Shown here in pieces: positions 19,901 to 26,487 of a stretch of DNA of 64,000 nt. Position numbers and translations under genes: made by a program. The number at the start of each line of letters is the position of its first letter. Within the stretch, counting starts at the first letter, position 1. The stretch is taken from contig NZ_RXZI01000001.1 in assembly GCF_021991925.1 (NCBI RefSeq), forward strand, positions 1-64,000, given 5' to 3'. The notes under the pieces are model-generated. The model did not search any database. It had not been told where the DNA came from and saw only the letters and a list, made by a program, of their open reading frames with translations. This DNA is from Sutcliffiella horikoshii. Lineage in GTDB: Bacteria > Bacillota > Bacilli > Bacillales > Bacillaceae_I.

Positions 19901-20389
19901 CAAGTTGTCTTTAAAGGGAACAGTTTTGTAGAATACCTGGCGGAAGAACAACTGCTACAAATAAGCAGGGATGCATCGGAAAGATTGGGCCAACTTACCC
20001 GACAGAGATATGCATTGGAGATGGACTCACAAGGAGGATTTATTATCCGTGATGATGCAAATGGCGGGGTGAGAAGACCGGTTTCCACGCTATCGGGTGG
20101 GGAAACATTCCTGACCTCCCTAGCCCTTGCGTTGTCCTTGTCAGCACAAATTCAGTTGCGTGGGGAGTATCCGTTACAATTTTTCTTCCTTGATGAAGGA
20201 TTTGGAACGTTGGACTCTGAATTGCTGGATGCAGTGGTAACCGCACTAGAGAAACTACAGTCCAACCACCTTGCCGTGGGAGTGATTTCTCATGTCCAAG
20301 AGCTAAGGGCACGCCTGCCGAGACGATTGGTGGTTACACCTGCACAGTCTTCTGGCACAGGCTCTGTGGTAACCTTGGAGAACCTATGA
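16964..20389 (+). CDS. sbcC: Exonuclease subunit SbcC (Rad50 family ATPase)
   Basis: SMC-like ATPase partner of SbcD, 1141 aa. Walker A GPTGSGKSSILDG is near residue 33-45. Two long, charged coiled-coil arms (about 180-500 and 590-980) flank the zinc-hook CPVCG at about 538-542, where two molecules join through zinc. The C-terminal head has the ABC signature LSGGETFLTS near 1043 and Walker B QFFFLDEGFGTLD near 1070-1082. Length and order are typical. ATGA overlap with sbcD indicates coupled translation. The high Glu/Lys content is the coiled coil, not foreign DNA. Confidence 0.96.
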   Translation: MKPISLAVTGLHSFREKQVIDFESLCEGGVFGIFGPTGSGKSSILDGMTLALYGKVERASNNTQGIMNHAENQLEVSFLFELENANGKQRFKVERTFKRTDDIRVKSGISRLTEVKDEEHIVIADKASEVNQAIQEILGLTIDDFTRAVVLPQGKFAEFLSLKGADRRQMLQRLFQLEKYGDQLSRKIKEELQEKTRLLGQIHAEQLGLGEATDEAVKEAEKAFKEVEALVDAAEKALQELENVFESKKKQWEWQTEREVVEQKLQTFLASEASIKEMEVSYTLAEQAENLKPLLNDLKEVEKSFVQWRQKSIQDQAAHASAKEKMDKSMISYQEARQKKETELPVLLTKKEKLDRALRLEEGLATHKPKIVDLQQSIASKKEKLTSIEALEEKEKDIYIKAVKKQKALKDELASHADSPVRLQLLQKAFEGKQEILHLEKKVFENGAEVQTLQNKILAFQAENQKAEVNLQKGKETLLELFQRTEKHYDQASEMTQYLDWLERQTEQFLKEEQQFAEDAKIHQLAMELAKSLEEGQACPVCGSTDHPGVASQEAHREVASSKEESEVGKLPSALSLQKQENLKIKLRLEQLASELHRDLDGETELPSPKESLEKVDKWKKEMDESSDAAGLLVDKYHRILTEQKSLIQDLIHLQEKKEQADHFLKTWSGTFQETAKLSSSYIEQREEWNKREKSSRQDLESKKKQWREAFEKESFEEIDGNYQAAQETEKRRVELQERINKSVDFIETKEKQLKEVQEKKMEMEKSIYQEKLNLEQLISRMKETQEEIKSIAGEHDIQDELKRVELKLASLNEREREGYQTWTSAQQDAQEREKSALQSEQMVRETKSRLEKIQEKWKLHLEKSIFTSMDAVEDAVAQIDHKDHWKKQIEQYWEERKAVEKDLSRLNALIGTEKLEEAQWQELQEQLQYSRKKLREEIERKSAVQHNLTSIKERNERYRSLEVKKEKLTEETQAYQKLQVVFKGNSFVEYLAEEQLLQISRDASERLGQLTRQRYALEMDSQGGFIIRDDANGGVRRPVSTLSGGETFLTSLALALSLSAQIQLRGEYPLQFFFLDEGFGTLDSELLDAVVTALEKLQSNHLAVGVISHVQELRARLPRRLVVTPAQSSGTGSVVTLENL

Positions 20390-20457
20390 TGGAATGTGTG
20401 TGTAAGAAGGTGAGGATGCAAGGCTGGTGATCCTGATTGTAGGAGGTGTGAGGTGAA

Positions 20458-20769
20458 ATGGCAAAAAAGAAAAAGCGGGAGATTGGAACTTGTGAGCTTT
20501 GTGAGAGGGAAGGGGTGGAAATAACGCTTCATCATCTTACCCCGAAGGAAATGGGGGGAACCTTTCTACCAACGGCAAATCTTTGTATTCCATGTCATAA
20601 GCAGATACATGCTCTTTATACGAATGAAGAACTTGCCATTCGTCTGAACACAGTTCTCCTTTTAAAGGATGACCCGAAGATTTCCTCCTTCATCAAGTGG
20701 ATCAAAAAACAGCCGTCCACCAAAATACCACTGACCCGCAAATCAAACGAACGAAAGAAAAGACGCTAA
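20458..20769 (+). CDS. yisB: HNH endonuclease-domain protein YisB
   Basis: A 103-aa HNH-fold protein. It has CELCE near residue 12, the HHLTPKEMGG core near 27-36 with the catalytic His pair, CIPCH near 45-49 and QIH following, the usual two Cys pairs and His ligands of a small HNH nuclease. The C-terminus is very basic (RKSNERKKRR). B. subtilis yisB occupies the same place between sbcC and gerP. The gene stands 68 bp after sbcC with GGAGGTGTGAGGTG as ribosome binding site, probably the last gene of the sbcDC unit. Its substrate and role are unknown. Confidence 0.88.
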   Translation: MAKKKKREIGTCELCEREGVEITLHHLTPKEMGGTFLPTANLCIPCHKQIHALYTNEELAIRLNTVLLLKDDPKISSFIKWIKKQPSTKIPLTRKSNERKKRR

Positions 20770-20773
20770 ACTC

Positions 20774-20808
20774 AAAAGCCGTGCCACTTACGTGGGCACG
20801 GCTTTTAT
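20774..20808. terminator. Bidirectional terminator between yisB and the gerP operon
   Basis: Stem AAAAGCCGTGCCAC / GTGGGCACGGCTTTT with a short loop and T tracts on both strands. It serves convergent transcription of yisB and the last gerP-type gene. Confidence 0.85.
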
Positions 20809-21023
20809 TTATTCGCCACAATATCCTGATCATTGATATCAGGGTCGATAGTGTTGGTGGCGCTGAGACCGTTGTTGGTGATGACGAAGTTTCCGGTGTT
20901 AAGTGCACCGGATCCTGCTGAAGTTTTGGAGGCGGATTTGGGAGAAATATAAAAAGAATCTCCGAAGTTGATGACTCCTCCGCCTACGCTGTTGATGGCA
21001 ACCGGACCTACGATAGCTGGCAT
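20805..21023 (-). CDS. GerPF-like spore germination protein, extra copy
   Basis: A 72-aa protein starting MPAIVGPVAINSVGGGVINFGDSF, with FYISPKS, SGALNTG and NTIDPDIND, the GerPA/GerPF pattern. It is clearly a paralogue of the next gene upstream, also 72 aa, and is most like it (VINFGDSFYISPK versus IINFGDTFYISPK). The start is taken at 21023 rather than 21080 because AAGGAT precedes it and the extra 19 residues do not fit the family. It follows gerPF by 122 bp and ends at the terminator shared with yisB. B. subtilis has a single gerPF, so this is an extra member of the coat-permeability set. Confidence 0.85.
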   Translation of the reverse strand: MPAIVGPVAINSVGGGVINFGDSFYISPKSASKTSAGSGALNTGNFVITNNGLSATNTIDPDINDQDIVANK

Positions 21024-21145
21024 GCAGAACATCCTTTTGTTGTCGGCCGTTTCTGTTATCGCAGTTTTGGACCGCGACATTACGAACCGTCTTGTTTTTG
21101 ATACTTACACTATATGAAAACTCGCCTAAAAGGTGAAGGTGATGT

Positions 21146-21364
21146 TTATTTATTCCCGCTGACGCTCTGATCTGTCATGTCAGGATCAATCGTATTGGTA
21201 GCATTAAGTCCGCTATTTGTATTAATGATATTTCCCGTGTTGGACCCACCGGAACCTTCGCTGGTCTTTCCGGTTCCTTTCGGGCTAATATAAAAGGTGT
21301 CCCCGAAATTAATGATCCCCCCACCGATATTTGTCACTTTTACGGGGCCAATAATGGAAGGCAT
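21146..21364 (-). CDS. gerPF: Spore germination protein GerPF
   Basis: Sixth protein of the GerP set, made in the mother cell late in sporulation and needed for small germinants to cross the spore coat. 72 aa: MPSIIGPVKVTNIGGGIINF, then SPKGTGKTSEGSGGSNTG and NTIDPDM. Family members are about 70-76 aa. It lies three bases after gerPE in the order PA-PB-PC-PD-PE-PF, so it should be on the same transcript. The RBS GGAGGTGTAG is inside the end of gerPE. Small, Gly/Ser/Asn-rich and without membrane segments, as expected for a coat component. Confidence 0.92.
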   Translation of the reverse strand: MPSIIGPVKVTNIGGGIINFGDTFYISPKGTGKTSEGSGGSNTGNIINTNSGLNATNTIDPDMTDQSVSGNK

Positions 21365-21367
21365 ACG

Positions 21368-21787
21368 CTACACCTCCTCTTCCCTTTTTGTACTTGTTAT
21401 GGGAATTCCCATCGCTTGATGCGCTTCTGGATCTAAAAGTTGCCTTATATGTTTGATTCTTACTTCTGCACAAATTGTTTGGGAGGATCCGACCTGCAGG
21501 ACAGAGGAAGAGGATACCCCTTTTACCGTGATATGATTAACGCAAATGTTCGGGTTTGGATTTAAAACAGACATGTTCACGTTCTCCGTTAACCTCGGCA
21601 TTGGATATTGCAAGCTGAAAATGGGGAAATCAGAAAAATTACCTTCATTTCCATAAAATTTTGGGAACTCCCGTTTGACCGCAAGTGCTCGAGATTTTGC
21701 GTCAATATAACATGAATCACCAATGTGAAAATAAGAGCTGAAGGACAAAGAATGCAAATTGATATCATTTACTCTGGATATTCTCAT
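21368..21787 (-). CDS. gerPE: Spore germination protein GerPE
   Basis: GerPE family coat protein, 139 aa. It begins MRISRVNDINLHSLSFSS and has the internal repeats of the family, FHIGDSCYIDAKSRA near residue 20 and VKGVSSSSVLQVGSSQTI near 88-105; the second matches the GVSSSS-IFLVGDTQ motif of GerPD, showing common ancestry within the operon. It starts three bases after gerPD and precedes gerPF by three bases. No membrane segment. Confidence 0.93.
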   Translation of the reverse strand: MRISRVNDINLHSLSFSSYFHIGDSCYIDAKSRALAVKREFPKFYGNEGNFSDFPIFSLQYPMPRLTENVNMSVLNPNPNICVNHITVKGVSSSSVLQVGSSQTICAEVRIKHIRQLLDPEAHQAMGIPITSTKREEEV

Positions 21788-21790
21788 GGC

Positions 21791-21967
21791 CTATTCCGTA
21801 GTAAGAGGAACAAAAGGTCCTATGATCAATGATTCCGCAGGTGTATCAAAATAGGAAGAAAGACAGATATTCTGCGTATCGCCAACTAGGAAAATGGAGG
21901 AAGAAGAAACCCCTAGAATATTGATATTATCCACTTGCAGATTATGATTGGTTACTTGGAAATTCAT
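21791..21967 (-). CDS. gerPD: Spore germination protein GerPD
   Basis: A 58-aa protein, short enough to be missed by a length filter. It begins MNFQVTNHNLQVDNINILGV, has the SSSSIFLVGDTQNI motif and ends SLIIGPFVPLTTE, closely matching the GerPD family (58-59 aa). It lies between gerPC and gerPE in the conserved order. An alternative start four bases upstream is in another frame. Part of the coat-permeability group expressed late in the mother cell. Confidence 0.92.
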   Translation of the reverse strand: MNFQVTNHNLQVDNINILGVSSSSIFLVGDTQNICLSSYFDTPAESLIIGPFVPLTTE

Positions 21968-21986
21968 TCATTAACACCACACATAT

Positions 21987-22604
21987 TTATTTTTGGTGAG
22001 GCAAGCTTTGTATAAAAGTTGCAAAAGCTTTATCCATATCGCCTTGTAGCTGCTGGATGGTAATCTCTTTTATTTTTTCATCATTATAACCCTTTTGCAC
22101 AGCTTCTGCCGTGATGGTATTCAACTTGTGATTGACACGAGAAGAGAGCTGTTTATTTACATCTTGGATCATAAAATCATAATAATGATCCTCTAAGGAC
22201 CTGCCTTGCTGCTTTGCAATTTGTTTGATCTTCGCTTCTCCGTTTTTCTCCAAATACTCCCGTAAATCTGCTTCTATTCCTTTTGCAAGATTTTGGTTTC
22301 TTTGTGGAACCGGGACTTCCAGGTTGTTTTTGGTAACGATAAAGTCTTCGATCTCCCCTGATGAGCCTGGTGTCAGGCCAATATTCAATGTACCCTCGAG
22401 TGTTTCCACTTTAAGCTGATCAAATTTATACTCAATTCTTTCTATGTTCATACTAGGTTTTTCTTTTAATTGGATGATCTCCTTTTGCATAAGCTTTACA
22501 AGCTCCTCAAGGGTGGAGATCTGCTTTGTCTGGTTTTCTACAACTTGTTGAAGCTGTTGTACCTGTTGTTGTGATTGATAAAGGTACTGATAGTTATTGT
22601 ACAT
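21987..22604 (-). CDS. gerPC: Spore germination protein GerPC
   Basis: The largest GerP protein, 205 aa from ATG 22604 (MYNNYQYLYQSQQQ). That start has AGAGGTGG five bases upstream; the first in-frame ATG at 22622 would translate through this ribosome binding site. Residues about 10-55 are a Gln/Leu/Glu-rich coiled coil, followed by a central beta-rich part (LEGTLNIGLTPG near 78) and a charged helical C-terminus. GerPC is a core member needed for the other GerP proteins to act. It is flanked by gerPB and gerPD. Confidence 0.92.
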   Translation of the reverse strand: MYNNYQYLYQSQQQVQQLQQVVENQTKQISTLEELVKLMQKEIIQLKEKPSMNIERIEYKFDQLKVETLEGTLNIGLTPGSSGEIEDFIVTKNNLEVPVPQRNQNLAKGIEADLREYLEKNGEAKIKQIAKQQGRSLEDHYYDFMIQDVNKQLSSRVNHKLNTITAEAVQKGYNDEKIKEITIQQLQGDMDKAFATFIQSLPHQK

Positions 22605-22701
22605 TCGACCCACCTCTTTCATTGGTTTGCTAAGTTCTTGAGAATCATCTCCAATACTTTATGCAATCACTTGAAAATGGGTGAATGCCCAGAAGAAAAA
22701 A

Positions 22702-22947
22702 TCAATCTGAACCTGTTAAGGGGACAAAGGGGCCTAAAGTGCCTGTGCTTGAGCCAACCTGCTGTCCTTGGGCTACCTCTGCGCTACTTACCGGGGCGGG
22801 TTCCTCAAATCCTCCTGTGTTATAAAGGTTGGATAGGGATTTAATGACCCCGGCACTACCTATCTGGAAAACAGAAGAGTTTGTTATTCCACCAATTTTC
22901 AAATGATGGATCACAATGTTTTGATTGATGAAAAAATTTGAAGACAT
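22702..22947 (-). CDS. gerPB: Spore germination protein GerPB
   Basis: An 81-aa protein beginning MSSNFFINQNIVIHHLKIGG, with SSVFQIGSAGVIKSLSNLYN and NTGGFEEPAP in the first 55 residues and the shared C-terminal GPFVPL motif also seen in GerPD. The start at 22947 has GGAGGGGC four bases upstream; 22968 is less likely. It follows gerPA by 126 bp and precedes gerPC by 97 bp, the loosest spacing in the operon. Confidence 0.9.
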   Translation of the reverse strand: MSSNFFINQNIVIHHLKIGGITNSSVFQIGSAGVIKSLSNLYNTGGFEEPAPVSSAEVAQGQQVGSSTGTLGPFVPLTGSD

Positions 22948-23073
22948 CTCGGCCCCTCCGCTTTTCATATTTTCTGACTCCGGGTTCTTGGAGCTATTCT
23001 GTTTACATATAGCTCTTTTCTCAAAGATTGTTGCGATTTACGAGTAAAAGCAACAAAGTTTACGAAAAGAGCC

Positions 23074-23295
23074 TCACATATTCAATGCAACTGGTTGGTC
23101 ATTGACGTCTTGGTCATAGGTGTTTGTCTGACTGTTAGTGTTGCTTATGCTAATTGAATCTCCTGTGTTGAAGCTTCCGGCTCCTGCAAATGTTTTAGCT
23201 GAACTGACCGGAGACATCTGGAAAACGTCCCCGATATGAAATATCCCGGAGTTACCGATGCTGTTAACACTTACAGCTCCGACGATTGCTGGCAT
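23074..23295 (-). CDS. gerPA: Spore germination protein GerPA
   Basis: First gene of the gerP operon, 73 aa: MPAIVGAVSVNSIGNSGIFH, then GDVFQMSPVSSAKTFAGAGSFN and NTYDQDVND. It is homologous to GerPF at both ends. RBS AAGGAG lies seven bases upstream. A sigma-K-type promoter is visible at 23330-23356. Coat protein, needed for normal response to nutrient germinants. Confidence 0.93.
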   Translation of the reverse strand: MPAIVGAVSVNSIGNSGIFHIGDVFQMSPVSSAKTFAGAGSFNTGDSISISNTNSQTNTYDQDVNDQPVALNM

Positions 23296-23329
23296 AAACG
23301 TTAACTCCTTTTCTGTGCGCTTATTGATA

Positions 23330-23356
23330 TATCCTATGACATTAGCCCGGTATGGT
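23330..23356 (-). promoter_or_regulatory. Sigma-K-type promoter of the gerP operon
   Basis: On the minus strand, CATAGGATA (23330-23338) fits the sigma-K -10 CATANNNTA exactly, and an AC at 23355-23356 lies 16 bp upstream, the sigma-K -35. The B. subtilis gerP operon is known to be sigma-K dependent. Confidence 0.75.
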
Positions 23357-23465
23357 GAGTGTATAATTGTAATCGGCTATCACGTGAATTTGATGATAGG
23401 AATATTAAGGAAAAAAAGCTATAATGTTCTGTATGAGATAAAAGAGGCAAGAGGGAGGAATCTGG

Positions 23466-24641
23466 ATGCAAGCGGCACCGATACAAGAAAAAGAGAGAAT
23501 TGTAGCATTGGATATTATTAGGGGGATCGCGATATTAGGTATTTTCCTAGTGAATATGCCTTCGTTCTTTTCACCAATGCTGTATGTGAACATGAAAACA
23601 TATTGGTCGGAAACCAGGGACATAGTTGTTATGAATGGCGTGGATATTCTTGCTCAGGCAAGCTTTTACACACTATTTTCGTTTTTGTTTGGATATGGAT
23701 TTATTATTTTTGCAAAAAGGGTTGCTGAGAAAAATCTATCTGTACCAAAGTATTTTTCTAGGAGACTCATCGTATTGCTGGTGATAGGAGTGATCCATGC
23801 ATTCTTCATTTGGCATGGGGATATTCTTATTACATATGCTTTATGCGGATTTATATTATTAGTGATGAGGAATATGTCATCAAAAGCAATGGTGTGGACG
23901 GGGCTTTTGCTTGTTGTGATACCGACAATCCTGTTCTCGTTATTGATGCTTGTTGTGACCATGACCATGGGGGACGCAGATATCTATTCCACATTAAAAG
24001 GGAATGCTGCACAGTCTTTGGAGGTATATGCGAATGGTACATTTATGGAGATAACCAAACAGCGTATTTCCGATTGGTCTTTTGTTAATATAGCTAACTT
24101 CTTTTTCATCGTGCTTTCCGTGTTGCCAATGTTTCTATTCGGGGCAGCAGCAGCTAAATCGAACTGGCTAGAAAAAGTGGAAGAGCATCTAGCTGGAATG
24201 AAAAAGCTATGGCTGGTAACTCTATTTCTGGCGTTGATCTTTAAACTGCTTCCATATTATACGCAACAAAACTATGCTACCGAATATTTGCAAGACGGCA
24301 TCGGTGGTCCCGCTAGTGCAGTGTTCTATTTTCTTACGGTTGTATTGGTTACCAGAACAAGCTTAGGGTTGAAGCTATTATCTCCATTCCAATACGTGGG
24401 GAAGATGAGCTTGACCAATTACTTGTTCCAATCTGTTGTATGTTCTTTGATTTTTTACAGTTATGGATTAGGGTTATATGGTTCATTCACCCCGTTTCAA
24501 GGACTATGGCTTGTACTAGGAATATATGTATTCCAAATTATTATCAGTAGAATTTGGGTGTCCAATTTCTATTATGGACCGATGGAATGGCTTTGGAGAG
24601 CTGGAACATACGGCAACAGACCGAAATTTAAAAAGATGTGA
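23466..24641 (+). CDS. DUF418-domain membrane protein (YeiB/YxaH-like)
   Basis: A 391-aa polytopic membrane protein. It starts MQAAPIQEKERIVALDIIRGIAIL, the DIxRGxAILGIxxVN pattern of the DUF418/acyltransferase-3-like group, followed by about ten hydrophobic helices. The C-terminal half, including SLTNYLFQSV near 318 and the WxxxxYGPMEWLWR end, is the DUF418 domain. RBS GGGAGGA, five bases before ATG. It diverges from gerPA and converges with yisI. The biochemical function is unknown. Confidence 0.88.
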   Translation: MQAAPIQEKERIVALDIIRGIAILGIFLVNMPSFFSPMLYVNMKTYWSETRDIVVMNGVDILAQASFYTLFSFLFGYGFIIFAKRVAEKNLSVPKYFSRRLIVLLVIGVIHAFFIWHGDILITYALCGFILLVMRNMSSKAMVWTGLLLVVIPTILFSLLMLVVTMTMGDADIYSTLKGNAAQSLEVYANGTFMEITKQRISDWSFVNIANFFFIVLSVLPMFLFGAAAAKSNWLEKVEEHLAGMKKLWLVTLFLALIFKLLPYYTQQNYATEYLQDGIGGPASAVFYFLTVVLVTRTSLGLKLLSPFQYVGKMSLTNYLFQSVVCSLIFYSYGLGLYGSFTPFQGLWLVLGIYVFQIIISRIWVSNFYYGPMEWLWRAGTYGNRPKFKKM

Positions 24642-24661
24642 GCATATGCCTCACATCTTAG
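24632..24661. terminator. Terminator hairpin between the DUF418 gene and yisI
   Basis: AAGATGTGAG / CTCACATCTT with a 7-nt loop, spanning the DUF418 stop codon and ending one base before the yisI stop codon. The convergent genes share it. Confidence 0.7.
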
Positions 24662-24841
24662 TCATTGTGCAAAGGAATATTTATTTTGATTTTTCCTTAA
24701 ACGGAGTTGCTGTTGCGAGTGTTTATTCAGCAGTACATCTAGTTCCTGACTGCATCTGACAGTTTGTGACGCAGTAAATCCGTATTCTTTTGCGCAATGA
24801 ATCATTTGCTGTCTTTTTAGTTCGATTTTTAATGCCAACAT
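24662..24841 (-). CDS. yisI: Spo0E-family aspartyl-phosphate phosphatase (YisI-like)
   Basis: A 59-aa protein, too short for many gene finders. It begins MLALKIELKRQQMIHCAKEY and contains the Spo0E signature SQELDVLLNK at residues 31-40 (S-x-x-L-D-x-L-L). Spo0E-like proteins are two-helix hairpins that remove phosphate from Spo0A~P and delay sporulation. B. subtilis yisI, one of three such genes, lies at this locus between gerP and yisK. RBS GGAG, nine bases upstream. It converges on the DUF418 gene. Confidence 0.87.
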   Translation of the reverse strand: MLALKIELKRQQMIHCAKEYGFTASQTVRCSQELDVLLNKHSQQQLRLRKNQNKYSFAQ

Positions 24842-24999
24842 TTTCTTCTACTCCATTACAATAAGATTAAGTAACGCAAGCGGTTGTCCTTATTATGGCA
24901 CGGTCTTTACAATAAAAAAAGCACTTCGATAAAACAAGTCATAATATAACAAATTACTACAATAAACCAAGTGTGACGAGAGAGGAGCAACGATGTAAC

Positions 25000-25905
25000 A
25001 TGCATTTTGTAACTATGAAAATACAAGGTGAGGAAAGAATCGGATTAACCGACGAGGCTCAAAACTATGTACTTGACCTACATAAAGCACAGAAAGAATT
25101 GGGTAATGGAACAGTATTGCCATCCACCCTATTGGAAGGAATAGAACAGGGAGAGTCCTTCATTGAAAGTATGGCCAAGTTAAGGGATCACGTCTTCATG
25201 CAAAGGGACTCTGAGTCTTATTTTTACCCGATGGGGGAAATTCATCTCCTTGCACCTATCCCAAGGCCGCGGAAAAACATTTTCTGTGTCGGAAAAAACT
25301 ATCGTGACCATGTTCTTGAGATGGGAAGTGAAGGAGATATCCCGGAGCATATCATGATTTTCACAAAGTCTCCTACTTCTGTAATAGGTCCAGGTGCTTC
25401 CATTGAAAGCCATGAAAATCTTACAGACCAATTGGACTATGAAGGGGAACTAGCTATAGTCATCGGTAAGTCAGGCAAGGGCATCTCCATTGAAGATGCT
25501 ATGGATCACGTATTTGGTTACACCATCGTCAATGATATTACTGCGAGGGATATGCAGAAAAGGCATAAACAGTTCTTTTTAGGGAAAAGTCTGGATGGGT
25601 CTTGTCCTATGGGACCGACAATTGTCCATAAATCATTCATGGAAGATCCACAAAGCTTGATAGTGGAAACAAAAGTGAATGGGGAGGTCCGCCAGCGTGA
25701 ATCTACCGGGCTGATGATATTTTCTATACCTGAGATCATTGCCACCATTTCAAAGGGGATGACCTTGGAGCCTGGGGATATCATAGCAACCGGAACCCCT
25801 GCTGGAGTTGGAAAAGGCTTTGAGCCTCCTCGCTTTTTGAAAAAGGGAGATGTGGTAGAGGTAAGTGTGGAAAAAATCGGAACATTGAAGAACGTGGTGG
25901 TTTGA
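25000..25905 (+). CDS. yisK: Fumarylacetoacetate hydrolase-family protein YisK
   Basis: A 301-aa FAH-fold enzyme. B. subtilis YisK has oxaloacetate decarboxylase-type activity and is linked to the Mbl cytoskeleton. Motifs are FCVGKNYRDH near residue 95, DYEGELAIVIGKSG near 148-160 with acidic metal ligands, GYTIVNDITARD near 173 and the C-terminal IATGTPAGVGKGF near 265. The start at ATG 25000 (MHFVTMK) aligns with YisK; GTG 24973 would add nine residues. The ribosome binding site AGGAG at 24982 lies 13 bases upstream, longer than usual. It is followed by the nested repeat and has no clear terminator. Confidence 0.9.
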   Translation: MHFVTMKIQGEERIGLTDEAQNYVLDLHKAQKELGNGTVLPSTLLEGIEQGESFIESMAKLRDHVFMQRDSESYFYPMGEIHLLAPIPRPRKNIFCVGKNYRDHVLEMGSEGDIPEHIMIFTKSPTSVIGPGASIESHENLTDQLDYEGELAIVIGKSGKGISIEDAMDHVFGYTIVNDITARDMQKRHKQFFLGKSLDGSCPMGPTIVHKSFMEDPQSLIVETKVNGEVRQRESTGLMIFSIPEIIATISKGMTLEPGDIIATGTPAGVGKGFEPPRFLKKGDVVEVSVEKIGTLKNVVV

Positions 25906-25955
25906 GCAGCGTAATATATAAAAATCAACTTTTCAAGATGATTATTTAAAAACAA

Positions 25956-26431
25956 GGCTCTGTTAAAGCATACTGTTGATTTTAGTAGCAACTTAGCTGT
26001 TGATTGGAGCAATAGGCGAAGACTCCTCGAAAATATTACGCATTTTCTTCGTGCGATGTATCGCTGTCGAAGCCTTCCTTGTCCTGAGGGAGATAGCGTT
26101 TTAGGGGAGACCCCGCAGGCGCAAGCGAGGCCACTAAAAAACCCAATAACCTTATCGTTCAAATGATTTCTAGCTGTTAATTGGAGCAATAGGCGCAGAC
26201 TCCTGCGGGGGGATAGCGACAATCTTGAGACCCCGCAGGGCGCAGCTCGAGGAGGCTCAAGGTCGCCCCGCGGAAAGCGAAGCCGTTTGCGGAGATTTAC
26301 AGCAGTGTTAACCAGATTATTAACATTCATTACTTTTTCAGTGGCCTTGGCGCAAGCCGAGGAGGCTCCCCAAACGCCCCTAGGAAAGCGAAGCCTAGTG
26401 CGCAAATCAACAGCGGAGTTTTAACAGAGCC
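25956..26431. repeat. Complete MITE-like repeat with two nested insertions
   Basis: Outer ends are GGCTCTGTTAAA (25956-25967) and its inverted copy TTTAACAGAGCC (26420-26431). Compared with the plain copy at 41085-41269, it contains an extra 60 bp (26028-26087) and a second element of the same family (26129-26346) bounded by GGCCACT and AGTGGCC. The inner element lies inverted relative to the copy at 1-136. A 295-codon frame through it is not a gene. Confidence 0.85.
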
Positions 26432-26437
26432 AAATAC

Positions 26438-26483
26438 AAAAAGCTGTCCAAAAGGTCTCTCTAAACCCTTCGGACAGCTTTTG
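26438..26483. terminator. Terminator after rocD
   Basis: AAAAAGCTGTCC and GGACAGCTTTTG pair around a 22-nt loop, with T tracts on both strands. It lies five bases beyond the rocD stop and just outside the repeat. Confidence 0.75.
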
Positions 26484-26487
26484 TAAT

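Noticed and set aside
25518-26405. A 295-codon minus-strand open frame across the yisK 3' end and the repeat
   Set aside because: It overlaps yisK antisense and runs through the dispersed repeat; the translated part is Arg/Ser/Leu-rich with repeated RSLRLLLQ-type segments from the repeat, and no family is recognised.
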